DNA of 36,117 bases from Sphingopyxis sp. (GTDB lineage: Bacteria; Pseudomonadota; Alphaproteobacteria; Sphingomonadales; Sphingomonadaceae): NCBI GenBank assembly GCA_012035435.1, contig JAAUPH010000003.1:1-36117 (forward strand), read 5' to 3'. A program made the translations under genes and the position numbers. The notes under the pieces are model-generated. The model searched no databases. It was given only the letters and a program-made list of their open reading frames with translations, and was not told where the DNA came from. Shown one piece after another: positions 1 to 6,756 of the stretch. How positions within the stretch are numbered: the stretch's first letter is position 1; each line of letters begins with the position of its first letter.

Positions 1-1483
1 CCGACGCCATCGCCTATGCCCGCGCGCGTGTTCGCCGACGGCCCGCGCCCCAACCCGCGACCGCGCCGTGTTCGGTGATGCGAGCGCAATCGACGGACTG
101 AAGGCCGCCAACGCCAAACGCTGGAAGGGCTTTGAAGCGCCTTATGCGAACCTCGCCTGTGTCGAGGCCGCCACGCGTTTGCCCTTCGACGAAGGTCTCG
201 CCTTTGAACGCACCGAATTTATGAAGCTGATGTTCGGCAGCCAGTCGGCGGCGCAGCGCCATATCTTTTTCGCCGAGCGTCAGGCGGCCAAAATCGACGG
301 CCTGCCCAAGGATACTCAGCTGCGCGCCATTAATAAGGTCGGCGTGATCGGTGCGGGCACGATGGGCGGCGGGATTTCGATGAATTTCCTCCAGAAAGGC
401 ATCCCGGTCACCATCGTCGAAATGGCCGACGAAGCGCTCCAACGCGGCGTGGGGGTGATCCGCAAAAATTATGACGCCAGCGCTGCCAAGGGGAGGTTCA
501 AACCCGAGCAAGTCGATCAGATGATGGGCATCCTCACCCCTTCGCTCAGCCTCGACTCGCTCGCCGATTGCGATCTGATCATCGAGGCGGTTTATGAAAA
601 TATGGAGGTGAAGAAGGAGCTGTTCGGCAAGCTGGACAAGATTGCCAAGCCGGGTGCGATCCTGGCGTCGAACACCAGCTATCTCGATGTCAACGAGATC
701 GCCGCATCGACCAGCCGCCCGGCGGACGTGGTCGGCATGCATTTCTTCTCGCCCGCCAATGTCATGAAATTGCTGGAGGTGGTGCGCGGCGACGCAACGG
801 CGCCCGATGTGCTCGCCACCGCCATGGCCATCGGCAAAAAGATCGGCAAGGTCGCGGTCGTTGCGGGCGTTTGCCACGGCTTCATCGGCAACCGCATGCT
901 CGCCCCGCGCCAGATCGAGGCCCAGAAACTGCTGCTTGAGGGCGCGACCCCGGCGCAGGTTGACAAGGTCCATACCGATTTCGGCATGCCGATGGGTCCG
1001 TTCCAGATGGCCGACCTTGCCGGCACCGACATCGGCTGGCACCGCGACCCCAACCGCATCGAAAATATCCGCGATGCGCTCTGCGCCGAAGGCCGCTGGG
1101 GGCAAAAGAAACAGGCAGGTTTCTATGATTATGACGACAAGCGCGTGCCGTCGGAAAGCGCCCGCGTCGCCGAAATCATCGCTGAATTCCGTGAAAAGGA
1201 CGGCATCACGGCGCGTGAAATCAGCGATCAGGAAATCATCGAACGCACGCTCTACCCGATGGTCAACGAAGGCGCGCTGATCCTGTCCGAAGGCAAGGCG
1301 CAGCGCGCGTCGGACATCGATGTCGTGTGGATCTATGGCTATGGCTGGCCGGTCTATCGCGGCGGCCCGATGTTCTGGGCGGGCCTTGAGGGCGCCGACA
1401 AAATCGCTGCTGCGCTCGAAAAACATGGTTTTGACGTTGCACCGCTGCTCGCGGAAAAAGCGGCAGCCAAATCGGGCTTCTGA
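1..1483 (+). CDS. 3-hydroxyacyl-CoA dehydrogenase, C-terminal part of a FadB/FadJ-type multifunctional enzyme (partial)
   Basis: Oxidises L-3-hydroxyacyl-CoA to 3-ketoacyl-CoA with NAD+ in fatty-acid beta-oxidation (cytosol). The 5' part, which should carry the enoyl-CoA hydratase domain, lies outside the window. Counting from the GTG at 68, a Rossmann motif GAGTMGGG is near residue 95. The dehydrogenase signatures [12 protein letters not shown] and [15 protein letters not shown] (catalytic His in the latter) follow, then GFIGNRM and a C-terminal dehydrogenase domain to residue 471. From about position 56 the frame is clean. Before that, the recognisable family residues jump frame: DAIAYAR in frame 3, FADG in frame 1, [10 protein letters not shown] in frame 2. 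This suggests indels at the sequence edge. A core metabolic gene, it is most likely chromosome flanking the mobile element. FadB versus FadJ cannot be decided. Confidence 0.9.
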   Translation, partial: RRHRLCPRACSPTARAPTRDRAVFGDASAIDGLKAANAKRWKGFEAPYANLACVEAATRLPFDEGLAFERTEFMKLMFGSQSAAQRHIFFAERQAAKIDGLPKDTQLRAINKVGVIGAGTMGGGISMNFLQKGIPVTIVEMADEALQRGVGVIRKNYDASAAKGRFKPEQVDQMMGILTPSLSLDSLADCDLIIEAVYENMEVKKELFGKLDKIAKPGAILASNTSYLDVNEIAASTSRPADVVGMHFFSPANVMKLLEVVRGDATAPDVLATAMAIGKKIGKVAVVAGVCHGFIGNRMLAPRQIEAQKLLLEGATPAQVDKVHTDFGMPMGPFQMADLAGTDIGWHRDPNRIENIRDALCAEGRWGQKKQAGFYDYDDKRVPSESARVAEIIAEFREKDGITAREISDQEIIERTLYPMVNEGALILSEGKAQRASDIDVVWIYGYGWPVYRGGPMFWAGLEGADKIAAALEKHGFDVAPLLAEKAAAKSGF

Positions 1484-1502
1484 TTCGGCGCTAACCGATA
1501 AC

Positions 1503-1556
1503 AAGCCCCGGCCACCCGTCCCAATTTGGGGCAGGCGGCCGGGGCTTTGTTGTTTT
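1503..1556 (+). terminator. Rho-independent terminator after the hydroxyacyl-CoA dehydrogenase gene
   Basis: An 11-bp perfect stem (AAGCCCCGGCC at 1503-1513 pairing with GGCCGGGGCTT at 1537-1547) is followed by a T-rich tail TGTTGTTTT. It begins 20 bases after the stop codon of the upstream gene, which is the right place for its terminator. Confidence 0.85.
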
Positions 1557-1638
1557 CGCCATGATTCTGGGCGAAGATATGGTGAATCGCTTGTTAAACT
1601 ATGCAGCGCGGGGGGGCGAAATGGACTAGCCATGCGCT

Positions 1639-1857
1639 ATGCTTTTCGCCGCCGCCCTGTTGTTCACCACCGCGCCGCTACCGCCACTGGCAACGGCGGC
1701 TGCACCATCGGCAACCGCCATCGGCACCGCCCGCGCCCGCATATTGCGCCCGGTTCAGGTCACGCGGCTTGGCGATACAGTGGCGGCGGGCAGCGAACAG
1801 CGGCAAACGCACCGCAGCCAGCGCAAAGATGGCGCCGCAGTGGTCGATTGTTACTAG
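1639..1857 (+). CDS. possible small exported protein, function unknown (72 aa)
   Basis: I do not recognise a family with certainty. The reading frame encodes 72 residues. It starts with an apolar stretch (MLFAAALLFTTAPLPPLATAAA) that resembles a signal peptide cleaved after an A-x-A site. Next comes a segment TARARILRPVQV, of a kind seen in small uncharacterised sphingomonad exported proteins, and an end reading DGAAVVDCY. An in-frame stop lies just upstream (1627-1629), and the only Shine-Dalgarno candidate is a weak G-run near 1610. It sits between the terminator of the dehydrogenase gene and the tRNA fragment, so it would belong to the chromosomal flank. A chance frame in GC-rich DNA is the main alternative. 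Confidence 0.4.
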   Translation: MLFAAALLFTTAPLPPLATAAAPSATAIGTARARILRPVQVTRLGDTVAAGSEQRQTHRSQRKDGAAVVDCY

Positions 1858-1868
1858 CACCAAGAAAG

Positions 1869-1913
1869 TGGCGCACCCGACAGGATTCGAACCTGTGGCC
1901 TCTGCCTTCGGAG
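1869..1913 (-). other. 3' half of tRNA-Arg(CCG): attachment-site remnant (att core)
   Basis: Read on the minus strand, this matches a bacterial tRNA-Arg from the anticodon loop (CTCCGAA, anticodon CCG) through the 3' anticodon stem GGCAG, the T-arm ACAGG-TTCGAAT-CCTGT and the acceptor strand to CCA at 1869. Upstream of the anticodon loop (above 1913) the sequence no longer fits: the 5' anticodon stem would be mispaired and no proper D-arm can be drawn. The last 8 bases of the acceptor strand can still pair with 1939-1946. A half tRNA beginning in the anticodon loop, beside a tyrosine integrase gene, is the classic product of site-specific integration. With the chromosome on the left, the intact tRNA would be at the other end of the element, outside this window. 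Confidence 0.8.
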
Positions 1914-2096
1914 CCGGTACAGACCCCTCTACGCCAGGGTGCGCTAGAGCCGCTTTTTGAACGCTAAAATACTGTTTTAAAGCATTAAAATTGCGACGCT
2001 AACTTCGCTGGCCTAACCCAAACTTCGCTCCGTTTCGCTCCCAACTGCTTACGTGGTGCTTACGCGAAACCGGGTGAATCGAGCCGGAGAAGTACA
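1914..2096 (+). repeat. att-int spacer with short direct repeats (candidate integrase arm sites)
   Basis: The 183 bases between the tRNA fragment and the integrase start contain no gene. They are AT-rich at first (1967-1992) and then carry two short direct-repeat pairs: AACTTCGCT at 2001-2009 and 2021-2029 (a related GTTTCGCTC at 2032-2040), and TGCTTACG at 2046-2053 and 2057-2064. Short repeats in this position often serve as arm-type sites bound by the integrase N-terminal domain. That role is inferred from position and not shown by the sequence. Confidence 0.4.
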
Positions 2097-3557
2097 GTGC
2101 CGAAACTCAGTAAACGGGTCGTGGATGCCGCTGAAGCGAAGAGCAAGGACTTTGTGATCTGGGACGACGACCTGGCCGGTTTCGGGCTTCGGGTCTTCAC
2201 CACCGGCAAGCGCAGCTACATATTGCAGTATCGCGCCCTGGGGCGGTCCCGTCGCTACACAATCGGGCCGCACGGTGTTTGGACGCCAGAGACCGCGCGC
2301 AAGGAAGCGCTGATTCAGCTCGCGCGCGTGGCCAAGGGTGAAAACCCGGCCGAGGAGCGCGAACTGGATCACAAGGCCATCACGATGAAGCAGCTTTGCC
2401 AGCGCTATCTCGATGATCTTGGCAACGGACTGATCCTGGGCAAGGGCAACCGCCCCAAGCGACCCTCGACAAAGATCACCGACACGGGTCGGATCAACCG
2501 CCACATCATCCCACTGGTCGGCACACGCCGGGTCAAGGATCTGACCCAGCCCGAGATCATCAAGATCATGATGGATATCATGGCGGGACGTACTCGGGTG
2601 AACGTCAAGACCGCGAACCTGCGCGGTCGCTCAATTGTCACTGGCGGTGTCGGCACGGCGGCAAGGACCATCGGCCTGCTGAGCGGTATCCTCACCTATG
2701 CGGTAAACCTCGGCATCATCGAGAAAAATCCGGCGCATGGCATCAAACGGCCCAAGGATCATACGCGTCGCCGCAGGCTGTCAGAAAGCGAGTATCGCGT
2801 ACTGGGGCGACTGCTGCGCGACGCTGAAACCAAGGCCGAGCTTGAATTGGACACCGCGCTCCTGACGGCCACCAGAATTATTCGGCAGATTGCGCTGACG
2901 GGATGTCGCCGCGGGGAGATCATCCGCTTGAAATGGGCCGAGGCCGATACCGAGGGGAGTGCCTTCCGCTTCACTGACACTAAAACCGGCGAGTCCATTC
3001 GCCCGATCGGGCTCCCGGTCGTAGATTTTCTGGACGAGATGCGGCCCGATCAACAGGGCGTGTATGTCTTTCCCGGAGAGCGTCAGAAAGAGCGACCCTT
3101 CGGAAGTTTCCCGAAGCACTGGAACAAGCTGGTCAAAGGCACGGCGCTGGAAGGGATCACCGCCCATGTGTTGCGGCACAGCTTCGCCAGTATCGCGAAT
3201 GACCTCGGCTTCACCGAAGTGACCATTGCTGCCCTACTCGGCCATTCCAAGGGCACGATGACCAGCAAATACATCCACACAATGGACAGCGCGCTGATCA
3301 TGGCCGCCGACACGATCTCGAGCTACATCGGGGCTCTGCTCAATGGCGTCGAATTCAAGCAAATAATGTATGCGTTTGACCGCACATCACGCCGCAGGGC
3401 AGCCTTGCGCTTTCTAGAACAGCAGCACGATAGCGACGATAGCAAGGAGCCTGCCGAGACAGCCTTTGTTGACTTGTCCGCTGTGTACGGAAACACAGAT
3501 TGCGAACCGGCCAACGTTAGCTCGTATGTCACTGAGGTGCGAGGGATGAACCGTTGA
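2097..3557 (+). CDS. int: tyrosine recombinase / integrase of the element
   Basis: Site-specific recombinase expected to integrate and excise the element at the tRNA-Arg gene. Residues 1-90 form an arm-DNA-binding domain of the DUF4102 type (WDDDLAGFGLRV, then a beta-rich segment). A SAM-like core-binding domain covers about 95-215 and the catalytic domain about 225-410. The catalytic set is visible: Arg271 in TGCRRGEI, Lys about 296, His357 and Arg360 in HVLRHSFAS, His383 in LGHS, and the nucleophile Tyr392 in SKYIH. It starts at a GTG preceded by GGAGA at about 2086. The protein is 486 aa, and the typical family ending (about residue 415) is followed by some 70 extra residues of unknown origin, rich in Arg early and Asp/Ser later. 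The gene points away from the att fragment into the cargo. Confidence 0.93.
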   Translation: MPKLSKRVVDAAEAKSKDFVIWDDDLAGFGLRVFTTGKRSYILQYRALGRSRRYTIGPHGVWTPETARKEALIQLARVAKGENPAEERELDHKAITMKQLCQRYLDDLGNGLILGKGNRPKRPSTKITDTGRINRHIIPLVGTRRVKDLTQPEIIKIMMDIMAGRTRVNVKTANLRGRSIVTGGVGTAARTIGLLSGILTYAVNLGIIEKNPAHGIKRPKDHTRRRRLSESEYRVLGRLLRDAETKAELELDTALLTATRIIRQIALTGCRRGEIIRLKWAEADTEGSAFRFTDTKTGESIRPIGLPVVDFLDEMRPDQQGVYVFPGERQKERPFGSFPKHWNKLVKGTALEGITAHVLRHSFASIANDLGFTEVTIAALLGHSKGTMTSKYIHTMDSALIMAADTISSYIGALLNGVEFKQIMYAFDRTSRRRAALRFLEQQHDSDDSKEPAETAFVDLSAVYGNTDCEPANVSSYVTEVRGMNR

Positions 3558-4014
3558 CGAGCATACCAGGGGGATGGTTCATCCCGATATCGAACTTGGT
3601 TCGGTAGCTTTGACGCTGAAGCTGCGGCCACGTTAGTGACAGATGATGTCCGCGTGGAGCATGGCAATCTGCCCAACGTTCAATTGCAGGGGGGGCATTT
3701 CATTACATACTGCATCGACAGGCGGCTGGGGTGTCGCCACTTATATATCCCAAAACCATAAGCTGGTCGCATTCTGTTCAGGGGCGGGACAAGAGGCGGC
3801 CGATCAACGTGATCATTGGTCCGATGACCAGCGTACATCTAGCACTGCGAAATTGCCGATGTGTGCGGTGTCGATGTAAAACATGGGGTGTCAGCAAGCA
3901 GGGCTCGCCAATCTGCACGACGTCTTCACATTGACCGGACACCCACTCCATCTCCCAAATCTATCTCCGGACCATCGAGAGGCAAATCGCCTCGCGAGGC
4001 ACAGGAGTTTAGAG
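3558..4014. other. intergenic region of about 457 bases with no recognisable gene
   Basis: No reading frame here has family signatures or a convincing ribosome binding site. The short frames present look like chance. Just before the next gene is a perfect 12-bp palindrome, GCCTCGCGAGGC at 3989-4000, lying immediately upstream of its Shine-Dalgarno. It could be an operator or a small hairpin in the leader. Confidence 0.5.
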
Positions 4015-4611
4015 ATGAGAATGTTTACCCGCGCACTTGCGCTTGCCGTAGCAATTGCCCCTGGCGCAGCTTTCGCGCAGTCCGGTGAAGGCAGCCCCCT
4101 CTCCGGACCGCATATCGGTATCGACGGGGTCTACGATTCGCTCGAAGCTAATCTGCCTACGAGCACTGCCGAAAACACCAGGCGTGGTTTTGGCGGGCGG
4201 GTGCATGCCGGATATGATATTGTCCTAGGCGATGTTGCACTCTTCGGCGTCGAGGCTGGAGTTGGAACGGGCGGCCGCACAGTGGTCCAGCCATCCCTTG
4301 CGGGAGGCAGCTTCAGTGTGAACCCAGGATTGACCTATGACGTGACCGCGCGTGCTGGCTTGGCGCTTGGTGGTCGGGTCGCCCTTTACGGTCGAGGAGG
4401 CTATCGCTGGCTACGCACTGAACAGAGCATTAGTGGACAGGCCGCAAATAACAGTCAGCGAACGGCGACGGAGCGCGGTTTTACATATGGCGGCGGTATC
4501 GAATTCGCTTTGACCGACAATATTGCACTTCGCGGCGAGTATAATCAGACCCGTTTCAGCAGCGACCTGCGGCAAAGTAAGGTTTCGGTGGGCGCGACGA
4601 TCCGCTTTTGA
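4015..4611 (+). CDS. outer-membrane beta-barrel protein (Omp25/OmpA-like porin family)
   Basis: A 198-aa exported protein predicted to form a small (about 8-strand) outer-membrane barrel. Residues 1-22 are a signal peptide ending in AAFA before QSG. The mature part has alternating-hydrophobicity strands (GPHIGIDGVY, FGGRVHAGYDIV, VALFGVEAGVG, VTARAGLAL, VALYGRGGYRW, TYGGGIEFAL, IALRGEYNQTRF). It ends with VSVGATIRF, the terminal Phe that the BAM machinery recognises. The ATG at 4015 is preceded by AGGAG at about 4003, so longer upstream in-frame extensions are unlikely. It stands alone between the integrase and the Lrp locus. Such proteins are structural or host/environment-interaction proteins, and no substrate can be inferred. 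Confidence 0.8.
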   Translation: MRMFTRALALAVAIAPGAAFAQSGEGSPLSGPHIGIDGVYDSLEANLPTSTAENTRRGFGGRVHAGYDIVLGDVALFGVEAGVGTGGRTVVQPSLAGGSFSVNPGLTYDVTARAGLALGGRVALYGRGGYRWLRTEQSISGQAANNSQRTATERGFTYGGGIEFALTDNIALRGEYNQTRFSSDLRQSKVSVGATIRF

Positions 4612-4664
4612 TCAGACTGCCATTGGCAGACAAGGATTGATACGACGGCACAGATTTTCAGATG

Positions 4665-4710
4665 GAGCTGCCGCCCCCTTCAATCGGGTCGGCAGCTCTT
4701 CTGGTTCTCA
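4665..4710 (+). terminator. probable terminator hairpin after the barrel protein gene
   Basis: GAGCTGCCG (4665-4673) can pair perfectly with CGGCAGCTC (4690-4698), 9 bp, followed by TTCTGGTTCTC. The tail is only partly T-rich, so it may be a weak or Rho-assisted terminator. It lies between the convergent barrel-protein gene and the Lrp-type regulator gene. Confidence 0.5.
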
Positions 4711-4749
4711 TGACTGATTGGAAAAAAGGATGGCGGCCCATAATGCGCT

Positions 4750-5217
4750 TCAAATCGGTAGTGCGGTGGTTGCCTTGATCTCAGACAGAGCTACTGTCGA
4801 GTTTATCTCTTGAATCCCAGGCAGTTTACTGAGTTGGTCAAAGAAGAATATCTCATAGGCCTCGATATCTTTTGTGACAATTCTCAATAAGAAATCGATT
4901 GATCCCATTAGAACATAGCATTCCAGGACTTCTGGAAAGCGACGGATCGCGTCTGAAAACTCATCGAGATTAGCACGACCATGCGCATTTAGTTTTACTT
5001 GCGCAAAAATATGGGCGTTTAATCCAGCTGACCGGCGGTCGACTAGGGCCACGCGCCTGATTATTATCCCAGCCTTTTCCATCCGGTCGATCCGCCGCCA
5101 GCAAGGGGATGGCGATAAGCCTACGGCTTCCGCTAACTCATTAGTTGAGCGTGAGCAGTCTCGTTGGAGTTCGGCGAGTAGCAAGCGCTCATGCCGGTCA
5201 AGGTGCTTATCGGTCAT
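4750..5217 (-). CDS. Lrp/AsnC-family transcriptional regulator
   Basis: DNA-binding regulator of 155 aa. Residues 5-65 form the AsnC-type helix-turn-helix (RLLLAELQRDCSRSTNELAEAVGLSPSPCWRRIDRME). Residues 70-150 form the RAM ligand-binding/oligomerisation domain (NAHIFAQVKL, FPEVLECYVLMGSIDFLLRI, LPGIQEINSTVALSEIK), which in this family binds amino acids. It is divergently transcribed from a leucine-dehydrogenase-like gene with a 137-base AT-rich spacer. The usual arrangement for such pairs is that the regulator controls the neighbour in response to a branched-chain or aromatic amino acid. It begins at an ATG with only a weak GGG ribosome site. The coding sequence is visibly more AT-rich than most of the window, consistent with horizontal acquisition. 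Confidence 0.93.
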   Translation of the reverse strand: MTDKHLDRHERLLLAELQRDCSRSTNELAEAVGLSPSPCWRRIDRMEKAGIIIRRVALVDRRSAGLNAHIFAQVKLNAHGRANLDEFSDAIRRFPEVLECYVLMGSIDFLLRIVTKDIEAYEIFFFDQLSKLPGIQEINSTVALSEIKATTALPI

Positions 5218-5354
5218 TTTTACCCATTATCTCATAAAAAGGGGAAATTTACGTCCATATAGCACATAAAATTGCACCAATAGAAAAGATATTCCATCAA
5301 TTCGAGTATATCTATCTCTCTTGAATATCCAGCTCGCGGTAGGGACAGATAGTT
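5218..5354. promoter_or_regulatory. divergent promoter region between the Lrp-type regulator and the dehydrogenase
   Basis: This AT-rich spacer separates two divergent start codons. It holds a 7-bp inverted repeat, GATATTC at 5288-5294 and GAATATC at 5323-5329. Lrp-family proteins bind AT-rich degenerate palindromes, often several in phase, so this is the expected operator region. No exact promoter hexamers are claimed. Confidence 0.45.
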
Positions 5355-6371
5355 ATGGCCGGAACCTCACTGGAACGAATGCCTGAGGAAATCGTGATGC
5401 ATGAGGACCCGACATCTGGTCTTAAAGCAGTCATCGTGATGCATTCGCGCCAACTTGGACCAGCTGCAGGTGGGTGCCGACTGTGGACCTATCCTGATGA
5501 TACAGCCATGCGCGCAGATGCAATGCGTCTTGCCGAGGGAATGACTATTAAGAATGCTTTGGCCGGGGTTCCACTTGGCGGCGGCCAAGCCGTGTTGCAA
5601 TTGCCAAACCGTCCTTTCGACCGGCAAAGGCTTTTCGAGGCATTCGGCCGCATTGTCGAGGGGCTCAATGGCCGATATATCACGGCAGAAGATGTCGGGA
5701 CCAATACTGCCGACATGAAGGCTGTTTCGCGCGTCACGTCGTTTGTCGCTGGACTGCCACGCAAGGGACGGGCCCCAGGTGGTGATCCTTCTCCCTATAC
5801 CGCCAGAGGAGTGCTTGCCGCGATGAAGATTGCTTGCGAGCGGCGCATAGGGCGCCCGCTCGGCGATTGCACAGTCGCGGTGCAGGGGGTGGGAGCAGTC
5901 GGCGCTGCTCTGGTGCGATTGCTGCGCGCGGAGGGTGCAAGGTTAGTCCTCACTGACAGCAATCATGCCAAGGCCGCTCGCTTGGCCACACAAACGGGCG
6001 CTACATTAGTCGACCATGACAATATTTACTCTGTAGATGCAGATATCTTCGCTCCGTGCGCAATGGGCGCGGCGCTCAATGTCGAAACAATAGCATCAAT
6101 GCGCTTCAAAGTGGTTTGTGGCGCAGCGAATAATCAGCTTGCGACACATGAGGACGCAGCCCGGCTTGCTGCGCGAGACATACTATATGCGCCGGATTTT
6201 GCGGTGAACGCTGGCGGCATCATTAACGTTGCGGGAGAATATCTCCGCTGGTCCGCAGCTGATGTGAAGCGGCGTGTTGCTGACACGGGTGCGCGCTTCA
6301 GTTCTGTGCTCGACCGGGCAGAGCGGGACGGCCTTCTTCCTCATCAAGCCGCAACCATTCTCGCCGAATAG
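5355..6371 (+). CDS. leucine/phenylalanine/valine dehydrogenase-like protein with Lys-to-Gln at the catalytic position
   Basis: Family members catalyse NAD+-dependent oxidative deamination of branched-chain or aromatic L-amino acids. Residues 1-135 form the dimerisation/substrate domain: SGLKAVIVMH, GPAAGGCR, GMTIKNA with substrate-binding Lys66, and the AED motif with Asp113. Residues 150-330 form the NAD-binding Rossmann domain (VAVQGVGAVG, then VLTDSN, and GAANNQL). The motif normally written LGGGKAV reads LGGGQAV here (Gln78, codon CAA). The replaced Lys aligns with the Lys80 regarded as the catalytic base in Bacillus leucine dehydrogenase. The protein (338 aa) also stops at HQAATILAE, slightly earlier than relatives of about 350-365 aa. 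It may be inactive, altered in reaction or repurposed. ATG at 5355 with AGGGACA upstream. Divergent from the Lrp-type gene and followed by an ACT-domain gene. Confidence 0.85.
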   Translation: MAGTSLERMPEEIVMHEDPTSGLKAVIVMHSRQLGPAAGGCRLWTYPDDTAMRADAMRLAEGMTIKNALAGVPLGGGQAVLQLPNRPFDRQRLFEAFGRIVEGLNGRYITAEDVGTNTADMKAVSRVTSFVAGLPRKGRAPGGDPSPYTARGVLAAMKIACERRIGRPLGDCTVAVQGVGAVGAALVRLLRAEGARLVLTDSNHAKAARLATQTGATLVDHDNIYSVDADIFAPCAMGAALNVETIASMRFKVVCGAANNQLATHEDAARLAARDILYAPDFAVNAGGIINVAGEYLRWSAADVKRRVADTGARFSSVLDRAERDGLLPHQAATILAE

Positions 6372-6434
6372 GCCATCATTGAGGCATATCCAGGCGAACA
6401 CCTACAATCAGTGGTCTAACGAAAGCTCTTGTCG

Positions 6435-6716
6435 ATGGGTGTCGAGTATCGTGTGACCGGCATGGCTTGCCCAGCAATTGTCAGCCGGCTGATCGGCCTG
6501 TTTGCGGCGCAGGCGATTGTGTTAGAGCGCATCGAAGTCACGCGACATGGAGATTGTGTGTCAGTCACAATCGTCCATGCTGTGCCATATGATGCACAAG
6601 CTGAACGGTTCGCCGACAAGATGCGTGCGATCGTTACTGTAACCAGTGTGGCCGTATATGAGTGTCCCGCATATGCTTTGGAACCCGAATTTGATAGGGC
6701 GAAGCTCAGTCTCTAG
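6435..6716 (+). CDS. small ACT-domain-like protein (IlvM-like fold pattern)
   Basis: A 93-aa protein with an apparent beta-alpha-beta-beta-alpha-beta pattern typical of ACT domains: strand YRVTGMA, helix CPAIVSRLIGLFAAQ, strand VLERIEVTRHG, strand CVSVTIVHAV, helix DAQAERFADKMRAI, strand VTSVAVYEC. It resembles the small regulatory subunit of acetolactate synthase, whose ACT domain binds branched-chain amino acids. It lies 63 bases downstream of the leucine-dehydrogenase-like gene, same strand, so it probably belongs to that Lrp-regulated unit. It could sense or dose branched-chain amino acids. I chose the ATG at 6435; a TTG two codons upstream is possible. Function is inferred from fold pattern only. 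Confidence 0.6.
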   Translation: MGVEYRVTGMACPAIVSRLIGLFAAQAIVLERIEVTRHGDCVSVTIVHAVPYDAQAERFADKMRAIVTVTSVAVYECPAYALEPEFDRAKLSL

Positions 6717-6756
6717 CTGCATGCGCTCAGCAGAATTGTCAAACTCGAGCCCCATT

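Noticed and set aside
14..1633. 539-codon minus-strand open frame opposite the dehydrogenase gene
   Set aside because: It is the mirror of a GC-rich coding strand: no domain signatures, Arg/Ala/His-rich composition, and the plus-strand product is unmistakable.
1869..1946. Intact tRNA-Arg gene
   Set aside because: The 5' anticodon stem does not pair with GGCAG and no D-arm can be drawn, although the acceptor-like ends pair.
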